Source: JANSYA01 sp965243385 (GTDB lineage: Bacteria; Spirochaetota; Leptospiria; Leptospirales; Leptonemataceae). From it: a stretch of 64,000 bases of DNA. Below, piece by piece: positions 20,201 to 26,598 of the stretch. The position numbers and the translations under genes were made by a program. Where the stretch lies: positions 1 to 64,000 of the forward strand of contig CBDEUV010000001.1 of NCBI GenBank assembly GCA_965243385.1, in the 5' to 3' direction. Within the stretch, counting starts at the first letter, position 1. Each line of letters starts with the position of its first letter. The notes beneath the pieces were generated by a model that saw only the letters and a list, made by a program, of their open reading frames with translations, did no database searches and had not been told where the DNA came from.

Positions 20201-21119
20201 GCCGGCGCATTCGAATTTCGTTACTCTGCGTGGATTGTCCGGCCGTGGTGCTCTGGCCGGTACCGTCGAATTGAATGACGTGGTTGGCGGCGTTGGGGTC
20301 GTCGGGCAGATAGTCGAAGTCGATTGAGCGGCCGGTGTATTCGATACGTTTGATGCGGGGGGCGCTGTTGGTGCTCGCCCCTTCGTACGTGAAATCAATG
20401 GAGTTACTATAACGATCAAATATACGATGCAATAACCAGGTGCGAATCGGGCGCAGCTGCAGATCTTCGGTCAGGCCGGTCGTGAAAACCTGAGCGTTCG
20501 CGGAGCTTCCGTAGCGCATGATGCGGCCGTTCGGCAAATGCACGTCGTATCCGCATGGCCCGCCGGCGCAGGTGCCGACCGGTTTGATCTCGCTCCAGTC
20601 TTCGACTTCTTTGCTATAGCTGCCGGCGGCCCAGTAACCGTAGTCGTCGCTGTAAGCCTGGCGCGGCACCAGGCGCGCGCCGTCCAGACACAGGCGATCG
20701 CTGAAGCTATTCGATACCCCCGCTCTGGATCCGTCCACGGGCAGCGTCTGGCCGCAGCGTTCTATTCGCGAAAGGCCGCGCAGGCGCCAGCCGACGCCGA
20801 CTTCGCTGTTGGCCGAGTTCTGGCTGCTGTAAACCAGACTAAGATCTGGCTGGAGCCCCTGAATTCCGGGCGGAACCTGAATCGGGACCTGGAAGACGGC
20901 CGCGCCGGTCGGAGTCGTGGAAAACCGGCCGTCGATCATGCCGCCCGCGTTTGCGGCGCCGCTGGCTGTGCCGGGCTGAGTTAAAAACAACGCGGCCGCC
21001 AGTACCGCCAGAACCAGAACAATCTGCGGCCTGTACATGGCCGTCTGCGGCAGCGAGCGCCCGGAGCGCGATCCATGCGATTTGTTAGAAGCGAGAAAAA
21101 GAAGATTTCTCAGGGACAT
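14229..21119 (-). CDS. SpvB/FG-GAP/RHS-repeat giant exported protein, copy 3
   Basis: About 2296 residues from the ATG at 21119, which has GAGG nine bases upstream; a GTG at 21134 would add five residues. Order: export signal (IVLVLAVLAAALFLTQPGTA), SpvB domain (FQVPIQVPPGIQGLQPDLSL), seven FG-GAP-like repeats (GDFNGDGRTDFIRQEKGG type), YD-repeat shell, RHS core end HYFNARYYDPLTGGFLQAD. As in the paralogues, a transmembrane helix, a loop with RRRRLLRWPAP and a lipobox-like AMSMQCGSN (Cys about 1919) interrupt the shell. After the core comes a Gly/Ala-rich hydrophobic region, then a tip of about 120 residues that differs from copy 2 and ends VVKLGGWAAFQ. No small immunity-like gene follows; msrA is next. 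The role of the tip is unknown. Confidence 0.92.
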   Translation of the reverse strand: MSLRNLLFLASNKSHGSRSGRSLPQTAMYRPQIVLVLAVLAAALFLTQPGTASGAANAGGMIDGRFSTTPTGAAVFQVPIQVPPGIQGLQPDLSLVYSSQNSANSEVGVGWRLRGLSRIERCGQTLPVDGSRAGVSNSFSDRLCLDGARLVPRQAYSDDYGYWAAGSYSKEVEDWSEIKPVGTCAGGPCGYDVHLPNGRIMRYGSSANAQVFTTGLTEDLQLRPIRTWLLHRIFDRYSNSIDFTYEGASTNSAPRIKRIEYTGRSIDFDYLPDDPNAANHVIQFDGTGQSTTAGQSTQSNEIRMRRQIEAIHISTTGNPNYKNYRLSYETGVMRKRKRLTRVQECDAAGVCLDPIDVSWNDQPTLDGTFRPVWPNGGEYQNLLRFDPGVNIIPGDFNGDGRTDFIRQEKGGMDDDFIGSFAVYLSLGNGQFDVRWPGENRHLDPFQDWLRYDPGAHIIPGDFDGDGMTDFIRQERAHWDGDSISTFRVYYSNGDGNFTWKEPGNNVYGDDYQHWLRSDDGAIIIPGDYNGDGNTDFIRQEKNGWDGDYITTFAIYLSRGDRTGYFDIHRPGENVAGDPFQDMLRFDEGANIIPGDFNGDGKTDFIRQEKGHRDDDRVDSFQVYLSIENGTNFQIVTPGQNNVLGDPFQDLLRFDPGANIITGDFNGDGKTDFLRQEKGAMDDDFVGSFQVYLSKGNGHFHIVSPGNPAYYDAYQDWLRADPGAKIITLDYNGDGRTDFIRQEHGAWDNNFSNSFKIYISRGDGYFDVRAPGNDGPGDHYQDWLRHDPGTNLIPGDFDGDGRSDFIRQEWGGWDDDLSLSFGIYFASSEAGQAPLDTVKEIQQGPVKHAFGYRRLSDYNPNGATAFPAGYRGFRAPLPVLLSYQRSVPTAGATGTYLQTVNRSYYYSGATLHSGGRGFQGFQRESVQAPEEGERIITDFYHEYPLSGRVKSKYVSPFNHLLTTSHETFDWVTTPGAAPASLSPALTRKVENRHAGNGIQTITADMQYDDRGNIVLLSETDGGQGLDTCSEFADVGGSGPFPSMPGVTRIRQGTNCSASNNSCSCTGLLSDTQFTHNPAGKVQVRREYDDTLGVWLETTYEYDAEGNRKKTILPTGAQEVTVYDSVYQTYPATIETSAGGVTLTREQDYDPRHGLMRRESDENDAVTEWEYDDFGRLTAIRRTNPESSSGAVVEVQSHSYSRVGDLTTSGLYEHRSQIKQSWSAGAVGIDAKIYDGLGRELSQERGAASNLQRQLREFSPRGDMLRESNPHGSGQTAQWTNYTYNRRHRVSQIARPGGATTAVSYGVGDDLCEAHQMRVTAATTGGAGRNAVRCQNGRSKTEKLKIADTTAGTQTVQTFTLDSLDRLRGASDGQSTTVIDLDSLGRRKRFTSSERGTIDYAYNAAGLLATETINGEVRTYAFDAFERRTSVTYHDGSVAEFQYDASANAGGQGRMTAAIMKASDGSTELSRREYSYGTDGKPAVVSLILNGGAGGSFAMRYENDPQGRVHRVHYPSGRIACYERDAAGFLESIRGATGDCDDPQAEDFATYSNYTAAGQPGRIVYGNGVETDFTYDAFHRVETVHTVDSQNGDLLNQRYYWTALHEVDRVQDFAANTNVDYTYDAYGYLKSATGLPSGDVTYDYNPQGNLTRKGQLSFQYAGSRLDTGSNGLNLDYDAHGNVILRETGTNGRESARGRYDFVYNAQHKIQTIAKDGVQAGQYEYDAAGDRIRKVDGGQNETIYVNRELEITRFNDGRLLTTEYVQGASGRIAAVTEGTSSTALIHGTPATHALQAQMYNTSSVAGISGFLYHTTMAYVRTPSIAATARAFLWALATTATILAFAIYMLRTARNRSWLGRLRAMVAMRLAYAIRPRNAALSDGLLAFATAGEGADAYHRRRRLLRWPAPVLVATMLAMSMQCGSNSGASNFTIAPPGSGLFAFNFVLGPGGNGYGYPEEGTHYFQYNQVGSTSLVTDSAGAMVARAVYKPFGEIDEEASDGRDVFRGKFNNNEYDRDSDVHYFNARYYDPLTGGFLQADELTFGSNGDHAAALNRYAFSGNNPISYSDPGGNLFWLPLLFFGALLGGTVSAVTYTVTALVNGDFSWEGLLINFGIGALAGALGAGVTGGLTAMATSLAARVTSQIAQSVIRTSMQFLAPIIGGAVESFVSSTILSAVENDGRVDWESVGLQTGIGAAAGVFNVRGIFKGRKANTNIGNKTAIEATEHGSVTAQFLTPATASGARVSGSNELFVEAIIDDMPWTTVIDFGGNVYDLGVKSFFMRAGAKSVVKLGGWAAFQ

Positions 21120-21207
21120 TGGCGAATACCTCACAGCGAACGGTGAGCTTTCTGAGCTTCTTTAGGACTGTAAAGTTCTGGCTAAACAATTCTTAGAAAA
21201 ATCTGCG

Positions 21208-21228
21208 AACTCTCCTCTAAGGGGAGTT
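21208..21228 (-). promoter_or_regulatory. Upstream element of RHS copy 3
   Basis: AACTCTCC and GGGGAGTT flank a short centre and form an imperfect inverted repeat. TTAGAAAA lies about eight bases away on the gene side, as at copy 2. The distance to the RHS start is about 90 bases. The same bases could act as a ribosome site for a rightward ATG at 21230, but because the element recurs at the other RHS genes it probably belongs to the RHS side. Confidence 0.4.
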
Positions 21229-21315
21229 TATGGTGCCGCGTCGCCGCTCCGCTATCGAATCGAGCGCTTTTCTGGCGGCTTCTCTCATCAACTTCAAATA
21301 TTCTGATGCGGAAAT

Positions 21316-21340
21316 CCTCTGGCCCTGCTGGGGCCAGAGG
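21316..21340. terminator. Strong 10-bp stem-loop between divergent genes
   Basis: CCTCTGGCCC and GGGCCAGAGG form a perfect 10-bp stem with a 5-base loop TGCTG. It lies just before the preferred start of the rightward membrane-protein gene. There is no T-run, so it may be an attenuator or leader hairpin instead of a terminator. Confidence 0.45.
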
Positions 21341-21352
21341 CCAGCGTACGAC

Positions 21353-22183
21353 ATGCCGCAATTTCAGGCCTTGTTGCGCAGACTCTTCCCCCGTACTCAC
21401 GGAACTCTTTTCGATCTGGCGGTCTTCGCTTTTGCTTTTCTGCTCCCGTGGCTTTTGCAGCCGCTCGGCGAAGCGATTCGCGCGTTGATCGCGTCTTCGA
21501 AAACGGCGGGCGGCCTGCTGATGCTGGCCGCGATGTTGCTTCAGATTCCAGGCGCGCTGTTGAAACGCGAAGCCCTGCACAATCGGGTCGGCGCGAATCT
21601 CGATTTGTTTTCGAAAGCCTTAAAATCCGAAGCGACCATCGGCTGGCTTTTATTTCTGTACTGGCTGTTCATGACTTTTCTGGCGCTGTCCGCGGTGACG
21701 GCGCTGACCGACTGGAGCGCCGGTCCGGGAATGGGAACGACCTTGGCGCTCGCGACGATAGTCACGGCGGTCGTGGGATACGCGTGCTGGCTGCCCGCCC
21801 TCAAAGAGTCCCTTTCGGCCGGCCGTGTTGACCCGGATCGTACGTCGGATTCCAGCCGCGCGCGCTTATCGCGGGGAACTGCCGCGATCAACCGCGAACG
21901 CATCGCCGATGCGCTGTTAATCGTCGCGGCGCTGATTGTGATGTACGCGATCTGGCAGCCGTTCACCGATGAGATTACGTCGGGGGAAGGGCATATTCGC
22001 CGCGAAGCCTCCGGCAGCCTGGGTGGCACGATCGCCTATACAATCGTGCTCGCGCTGCCTTTCGCCATGTTCTATATCGCGCCCAGGCTTTTGTTTTTCG
22101 TCGAAGACGCCCGCGACCGCGGCACCTGGGTTCGTTTCGGCATCATTTATCTGTTCGCGGCGTATCGCATGTTTTTTGGTTAA
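21353..22183 (+). CDS. Polytopic inner-membrane protein, unknown function
   Basis: From the ATG at 21353 the protein is 276 residues. Hydrophobic stretches match about six or seven membrane spans, for example LFDLAVFAFAFLLPWLLQPL, LLMLAAMLLQIPGALL, GWLLFLYWLFMTFLALSAV, IADALLIVAALIVMYAIW and GGTIAYTIVLALPFAMFYIA. The frame extends back to an ATG at 21230 with an apparent GGGGAG site. However, those 123 bases contain a perfect 10-bp hairpin and the RHS upstream element, so the shorter start is preferred. I recognise no family. It is divergent from RHS copy 3. Confidence 0.6.
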   Translation: MPQFQALLRRLFPRTHGTLFDLAVFAFAFLLPWLLQPLGEAIRALIASSKTAGGLLMLAAMLLQIPGALLKREALHNRVGANLDLFSKALKSEATIGWLLFLYWLFMTFLALSAVTALTDWSAGPGMGTTLALATIVTAVVGYACWLPALKESLSAGRVDPDRTSDSSRARLSRGTAAINRERIADALLIVAALIVMYAIWQPFTDEITSGEGHIRREASGSLGGTIAYTIVLALPFAMFYIAPRLLFFVEDARDRGTWVRFGIIYLFAAYRMFFG

Positions 22184-22419
22184 GCGCGGGTGCGGCGCGA
22201 TACTCAAAAAGAACCACGGGGCGCTTCCCGTTTCGTCGGCGGAGGCGTGCTTGAGAAACGCGTCGCTCTTCGCTCGATCATCGAGCGAGCTTGCGCTCCC
22301 TCGCGATGTATGCGACAGCGATGCGAATCGGTATCCGCCGCCTGCGTGGCCTCCGAAGCGGTGCGCGAAACGTCGAACGCTTTGCCCGCCGCTCGCCGAA
22401 GCGATACGACCGGCGCCGC

Positions 22420-22435
22420 GCGCGAAGCTTCGCGC
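22420..22435. repeat. Perfect 16-base palindrome
   Basis: GCGCGAAGCTTCGCGC is fully self-complementary. It lies about 55 bases downstream (minus strand) of the tRNA 5' half. It could be a protein-binding site or part of a folded transcript. Confidence 0.5.
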
Positions 22436-22488
22436 TGAAACAGCCCCGTGGTTCCGTTGGTGCAGGATAGGCTCCTGCGGGCCTGCTT

Positions 22489-22565
22489 TGATAAGCCTGA
22501 TGCTCTACCGTTGAGCTACCGCGGCGAACCGCGAACCGGAATCGAACCGATAACCCTCAGGTCCC
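22489..22565 (-). tRNA. Candidate circularly permuted tRNA gene (3' half precedes 5' half)
   Basis: Read on the minus strand, the 3' half comes first. CCTGA (22561-22557) is the anticodon-stem 3' strand and GGGTT the variable loop. ATCGG-TTCGATT-CCGGT (22551-22535) is a canonical T-arm and TCGCGGT (22534-22528) the acceptor 3' strand. After two bases (TC) the 5' half follows. GCCGCGG (22525-22519) is the acceptor 5' strand, then TA, a D-arm GCTC-AACGGTA-GAGC (22516-22502) and A26. TCAGG (22500-22496) is the anticodon-stem 5' strand. All seven acceptor pairs form (two G-U at the ends), all five anticodon-stem pairs form, and A15-U48 is possible. No collinear tRNA can be made from either half with its own flanks. 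The anticodon depends on the unknown junction: CTT joined to GGGA would give UGG with G37 (Pro-like), which is only one option. No CCA is encoded, although the T and C after position 72 could serve as N73 and C74. A fortuitous pair of tRNA remnants is the main alternative. Confidence 0.55.
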
Positions 22566-22600
22566 TTTGCGTTTCGGCCGCCTTTCCAGAAATACTCCGG

Positions 22601-22647
22601 TCCGATCTTTCGCGGAGAATCGCAGGGATTCCGCGAAAGAGGTCGGA
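22601..22647. other. Long stem-loop upstream of the tRNA 3' half
   Basis: TCTTTCGCGGA (22606-22616) pairs perfectly with TCCGCGAAAGA (22630-22640). After a two-base bulge, TCCGA (22601-22605) pairs with TCGGA (22643-22647). On the minus strand this 16-bp hairpin ends 36 bases before the first tRNA base. It may be a leader structure, or part of an intron-like element that brings the tRNA halves together; the latter is speculation. Confidence 0.5.
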
Positions 22648-22653
22648 GCACCG

Positions 22654-22672
22654 TCGGATTTAAGAAATCCGA
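22654..22672. other. 8-bp stem-loop
   Basis: TCGGATTT and AAATCCGA form a perfect 8-bp stem with a 3-base loop. It lies directly beside the longer hairpin at 22601-22647 and probably belongs to the same folded region. Confidence 0.4.
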
Positions 22673-22771
22673 TTAGAAGTGGGCATTACCTCAGGACCGA
22701 TCACGGGGAGCAGCCTGCCGATCTGAAACGGAATCGTCAAAGACTATTCGAATGCGGGCGGTGTAACGCTG

Positions 22772-24985
22772 TCAGGATCCCGCGACGTCCGATTCGCGAT
22801 AACTCAAGCGCAAGAGCGAAAGATCGTCAGTCTGTTCGCCGGCCGCGTGCAGCTGAGTCGCGATGCAGCGCAGATCGCCGCGGCACTGCGCCACGATCTT
22901 CAAGAAGCGCGCCGGATCGCTCTCAATCAGCTCGCGCCCCTTGCTTTTCAGCCGGAGATCGTCGCGACCGTCCGAACCCGCCAGGAGGGTGTCGCCGGAC
23001 AGGAGTTGCATCTCGATGATCGCCGACTCCGGTGAGAAGGCGATGGGCGGATGGTTCGCGGGCGTATCGCGGTCGTCGCCGGACGCCGAGAGCTCGTCGT
23101 CGGTCCCGGAACCGATCGCGTCGTGGCTTTGTTCGAGTACGTAGCGGGCTTCTCCGGCGCGCAGCAGAACCGCCGGTGGATGTCCGGCGTTGATCGCGTA
23201 GACGCGTCCGGTCCTTTCGTGCAGCACGCCCATCATGAGCGAAACCATCATGCGGCCTTCAAACGGACGAAAGACCCGCTGCAGTTCTTCGACCAATCGC
23301 AGCAACCACTCGACCGGCGGTCGTCCCGAGATGGGAATTTGCCCGTCCGCGCTCAAATGCAGAAATGCGCGAAAGGCCACCGCCAGGACGATGGCGCCGC
23401 TGGCGCCCTGGACCGATTTGCCCATTGCGTCCGCGTTCATAAAGGCGACGTAGTTCTCGCCGTCGAGCAGCACCGGTTGGGCCATACACAGATCGCCGCC
23501 CAGCTCACCGGCCATTCCGCGAAACTCAAAACGTTTGTGTTGCGCGACGAGCGAATCGACCCGAATCACTTCGCCGTCGATAGTCGTACTGGTCATCGGA
23601 CCCAGCACCCGCGAGATTAAAAGATAATCGCCGTCCTGCTGTTCTTTGAGCCGGCTAACTTCATCAAGCGAAGACTGTAATTCGGACGTACGCTGTTCGA
23701 CGATGCTTTCCAGATGTTTCGCGTACACCTCAAGCGCCTGGTGCGCGGCGTGCAGATCGTCCTGAATGCGTACGTACCTTTGCCAGACTGCGACGCTCAT
23801 CCCCAGCAACAACAATAAGAAGCCGTACGGCGCGAGGGCTCCGGGCCATCCCGGAATATAGCCGAGCGCCCAGAAGATGTCGCCGATTCCCGGCATAAAA
23901 AACAGGAGGATGCCCGCCACAATCACGCGTACTTCTGGAGGACCTTTGATCAGCGCGTGGGGCACCATGACGATAAATGCGCCCGCGTGGGCCAGCATGC
24001 CGTAGAGAAAGGCGCCGTACAGGCGATAGGCCGGCATCCATACCAGACTGCAGATCGTGAAGGCCGCCGCCATGATCGTAAGCGAAGACGCGACAAGCCG
24101 CGTCGGCCAGGAGTCCGCCGCGATCTTCTGAAAAAAATACACCAGGGTTACTGGCAAACAGTACAGCGAATAGTGTTCGGCGTAGTACCAGAGCATGGGT
24201 TCGTCGAGCAGCAGCGTCGGCAGGCGCATGGAGCGGTTCCCGATCATATAGATGCCGACGTTGCAGCTCAAGAGCGCGAAGGCCAGATACACCAGCTCGA
24301 AGCGCGTGCGTACGAAAATGATCAAACCGGCGATGCCCGCGGCCATGGCCATGACGCCGATCAGCAGAATGCCCATGTCTTTGCGAACGATGTTCTGCTG
24401 CAAATCGGCGCGACAGCCGAGTTTCGGCGCTCCGCCGTCGATGCCGACGTTACGAAAATCGGACCAGATGCGGAGCGTCAGCCAGCGCTGCCGTGACTTC
24501 CCTTCGGACGCCCCTGCTGACTCCGAAGCGTCCGGCAATGAAACCAGATGGAAGGGCCGTCCCGCGAAACCCTCTGGACCCTTTTCGATTTCGCCAAAGC
24601 GATAGATTTCGCGTCCATCCAGATACGCGATGAAACTCAGATTCACGACCCCGAAATAGATCGCCGGTTCCATGCAGCCGGTTGGAGTCAGGGGCAGCGG
24701 GACGCGCAGCCAGCGTTCGGTCGGCTCCTTAAGGCGAAAATAGAGCCGGCCTTTTTGAGAGGGATCGACAGGCGCCCAGCCGCCGGCGGCGGTCGGAATC
24801 TCGCAGGAATTTACGCCGGCCCCCTTGCTGGATTTATCCGGGGTGCAGGTCTCCCATCCTTCAGTCAGCGGCTGCGCGGAAGGCGCGGCGAAAAGCGGGG
24901 AGGCTGACAGAAAGATCGCCAGCGGCAGGGCAGCGATCGATCCGATGGCCGCCGCGGCAATTCTATGTAGAAGGGGTCGGCTCAG
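22772..24985 (-). CDS. 7TMR-DISM receptor with SpoIIE-type PP2C phosphatase domain
   Basis: About 737 residues from a proposed CTG start at 24985. Order: signal-like segment (AAAAIGSIAALPLAIFLSAS); extracytoplasmic jelly-roll-like domain (about 60-220); seven membrane helices (about 250-450, e.g. DMGILLIGVMAMAAGIAGLI); a short coiled coil (about 455-510); and a C-terminal SpoIIE phosphatase domain with GELGGDLCMA, FMNADAMGKSVQGASGA, GRVYAINAGHPPAVLL and LLAGSDGRDD metal-site motifs. Such proteins dephosphorylate STAS-domain antagonists in response to an outside signal. The STAS gene directly upstream overlaps it by a CTGA junction, so the two are very likely a partner-switching pair. No ATG, GTG or TTG lies near a sensible start in this frame; the frame does run back to 25222 inside the STAS gene. 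Confidence 0.85.
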   Translation of the reverse strand: MSRPLLHRIAAAAIGSIAALPLAIFLSASPLFAAPSAQPLTEGWETCTPDKSSKGAGVNSCEIPTAAGGWAPVDPSQKGRLYFRLKEPTERWLRVPLPLTPTGCMEPAIYFGVVNLSFIAYLDGREIYRFGEIEKGPEGFAGRPFHLVSLPDASESAGASEGKSRQRWLTLRIWSDFRNVGIDGGAPKLGCRADLQQNIVRKDMGILLIGVMAMAAGIAGLIIFVRTRFELVYLAFALLSCNVGIYMIGNRSMRLPTLLLDEPMLWYYAEHYSLYCLPVTLVYFFQKIAADSWPTRLVASSLTIMAAAFTICSLVWMPAYRLYGAFLYGMLAHAGAFIVMVPHALIKGPPEVRVIVAGILLFFMPGIGDIFWALGYIPGWPGALAPYGFLLLLLGMSVAVWQRYVRIQDDLHAAHQALEVYAKHLESIVEQRTSELQSSLDEVSRLKEQQDGDYLLISRVLGPMTSTTIDGEVIRVDSLVAQHKRFEFRGMAGELGGDLCMAQPVLLDGENYVAFMNADAMGKSVQGASGAIVLAVAFRAFLHLSADGQIPISGRPPVEWLLRLVEELQRVFRPFEGRMMVSLMMGVLHERTGRVYAINAGHPPAVLLRAGEARYVLEQSHDAIGSGTDDELSASGDDRDTPANHPPIAFSPESAIIEMQLLSGDTLLAGSDGRDDLRLKSKGRELIESDPARFLKIVAQCRGDLRCIATQLHAAGEQTDDLSLLRLSYRESDVAGS

Positions 24986-25311
24986 ACTTCGGAGAGCTCC
25001 GCTTCGGAGTCCAGAAACTGGATCCGCTGATGCAATCGCGCGAGTTCGAGCACGCGTCGCAGGTTCTCCGGAACGGTCAAAAGCACGAAGCGGCCGCCGC
25101 CCTCGACGACCTGTTTGCGCCAGTGGACGATCGCGGCGATGCCGCTGGAGTCGATGAACTCCAGACCCGCCAGATCGAGCGCCAGGTTTTGATCCGGCGT
25201 GGTCAGGATTGTTTCCATCCATCGAGACGCCTCCGGGACGCCGTACAGTCCAAGCTCGCCCTTCAGGGCGATGACCTGATACGCTCCGACGGATCTAATG
25301 TTGATCTCCAT
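24982..25311 (-). CDS. STAS-domain anti-sigma-factor antagonist-like protein
   Basis: A 109-residue single STAS domain. NLALDLAGLEFIDSSGIAAI (about residues 42-61) carries the phosphorylatable Ser of the D-S-S-G motif. The protein begins MEINIRSVGAYQVIALKGEL, as SpoIIAA/RsbV proteins do. These proteins switch partners: unphosphorylated they bind an anti-sigma kinase, and a PP2C enzyme resets them. The SpoIIE phosphatase gene starts inside its stop codon, giving the phosphatase of the switch; no kinase or sigma factor is nearby. Confidence 0.88.
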   Translation of the reverse strand: MEINIRSVGAYQVIALKGELGLYGVPEASRWMETILTTPDQNLALDLAGLEFIDSSGIAAIVHWRKQVVEGGGRFVLLTVPENLRRVLELARLHQRIQFLDSEAELSEV

Positions 25312-25436
25312 CCTTTAACAGTGAAAGTCCCGGAAAATAGGTAATCGTCAAGCCAATTTCCCCCGAAAATCAGTAGGAAGCCCAACGTGATTCTGTACTT
25401 TCGCCAGTTGATCGCGTCTAAGTTTCACGGAGTAAC

Positions 25437-26333
25437 ATGTATTCAATCGGCGAGTTTTCGCGGCTGAGCCGGCTTTCGATCAAGACCCTGCGCTTTTACG
25501 ATCGCGAGGGATTGCTCAAGCCTGCGGTCGTGGACCGCGAAACCGGCTATCGCTATTACCAACCGACCCAGACCCTGGTCGCCGAAAAGATTCAGTACTA
25601 TCGAAACTGCGATCTGGCGCTGAAGACCATCGGCGAATTGCTGAAATTGCAGGCGCTGGGGGCCGAAGCCGAAATGCTCGCGCTGCTGGAGGAGCACGAA
25701 GCGAGTCTCTCAGAACGGATCTCCAGCATGCAGCGCATGCAGCGCTGGATTCGTTCGCTGCGGGCGTCGCGCGAGCAGGCCGCCCAGAGCGCCGGCGGCT
25801 CCCTGAAGCGCCTGGGCGACCCCGACGGCCCGATCGAAATATTACAAATTCGCGCCCAGACCGTGGTGGCGGCCAAAAAATTCGGCGAATACGAAGACGC
25901 CTTTCCCCTGATCGAAGAGCTGATCGATTTCGCGCTTTCGCAGTCCCTCAAAATCGACGGTCCGCCCATGCTGATCTGGGGCGAGGCCCTGTCCGCCGGC
26001 AGCGCCAGTCCCGGCGCCGCGGCCGAAGTCGAAGTCGCTGTGCCGGTGTCCGGGCGCTTCCAGTCGACCAGCGCCCTTTTCCGGCGACGCATCGCCTCCG
26101 GCGACGTGGCCCGACTGGTCTTTCGCGGAGCGCGTTCCGAATCCGGGCGGCATTACGAACGGCTCTTCAGCTGGGTTTTCGAAAACGGCTGCCAGATCGA
26201 CGGCCCGTTTCGCGAAATCTTTCTCAACAGTCCGAACGACGTGAAAGAAGCCGACTATCTCACCGAGCTGCAGGTGCCCATCCAGATCGCCGCGAAGGGC
26301 CGTCGATCTGGCAGCCGGCGCTCGCGGAGCTGA
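25437..26333 (+). CDS. MerR-family regulator with effector-binding (GyrI-like) domain
   Basis: A 298-residue protein. The N-terminal MerR helix-turn-helix is typical: YSIGEFSRLSRLSIKTLRFY, then GLLKPAVVDRETGYRYY (about residues 2-43). A coiled dimer helix follows (about 75-115), then a ligand-binding domain (about 130-285) like that of BmrR-type activators. The ATG at 25437 has GGAG five bases upstream. It is divergent from the STAS/SpoIIE pair, and PEP synthase follows about 265 bases later. MerR proteins of this layout sense small molecules; the ligand is unknown. Confidence 0.85.
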   Translation: MYSIGEFSRLSRLSIKTLRFYDREGLLKPAVVDRETGYRYYQPTQTLVAEKIQYYRNCDLALKTIGELLKLQALGAEAEMLALLEEHEASLSERISSMQRMQRWIRSLRASREQAAQSAGGSLKRLGDPDGPIEILQIRAQTVVAAKKFGEYEDAFPLIEELIDFALSQSLKIDGPPMLIWGEALSAGSASPGAAAEVEVAVPVSGRFQSTSALFRRRIASGDVARLVFRGARSESGRHYERLFSWVFENGCQIDGPFREIFLNSPNDVKEADYLTELQVPIQIAAKGRRSGSRRSRS

Positions 26334-26598
26334 GTTTCGCCGGCCGGTCGCGGGCCGGGCGCGATTCGCCTGAGTTCCGGGGCCGGGGTCGGAATTCGTC
26401 TTCATACACGGTCTGTCCACGGCGGGGGGCGGCGCGCCGGTCGGGGCCCTGGCATGCGACCGCGTAAAAATCGCGAAAATCCTCTTGCCGGATCTCGCGC
26501 GAAACCAGAATCTTCGGCCCGGCGCCAGTTTAAGAATCAGCCCGATCGGCGGCTGATATTTATCAGGCGCCAGGAGCTTGCAGGAGCGCGGGATTCTC

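Larger units (their letters stand above)
22184..22771. other. Structured non-coding stretch holding the permuted tRNA candidate
   Basis: No convincing protein gene lies in these roughly 590 bases. The stretch is rich in inverted repeats. TCGCTCGAT/ATCGAGCGA lies near 22276-22294. A perfect 16-base palindrome is at 22420-22435. Further stem-loops lie at 22601-22647 and 22654-22672. The tRNA halves at 22489-22565 sit in the middle. The density of stems suggests a structured transcript on the minus strand, but transcription is not shown. Confidence 0.5.

Noticed and set aside
21230..21352. Longer start of the membrane protein at 21230
   Set aside because: The region holds a perfect 10-bp hairpin and the element shared by the RHS genes, so it is probably non-coding. 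The apparent ribosome site belongs to that element.
22441..22525. Ordinary collinear tRNA beginning at GCCGCGG
   Set aside because: Downstream sequence gives no anticodon-stem partner for TCAGG, no proper T-arm and no acceptor 3' strand.
22441..22570. tmRNA as the source of the T-arm and acceptor
   Set aside because: A full D-arm and a matching anticodon stem are present, which tmRNA lacks, and no tag-peptide frame was seen.
24825..25344. Rightward frames over the STAS gene
   Set aside because: They are antisense to a clear STAS domain and have no family features.
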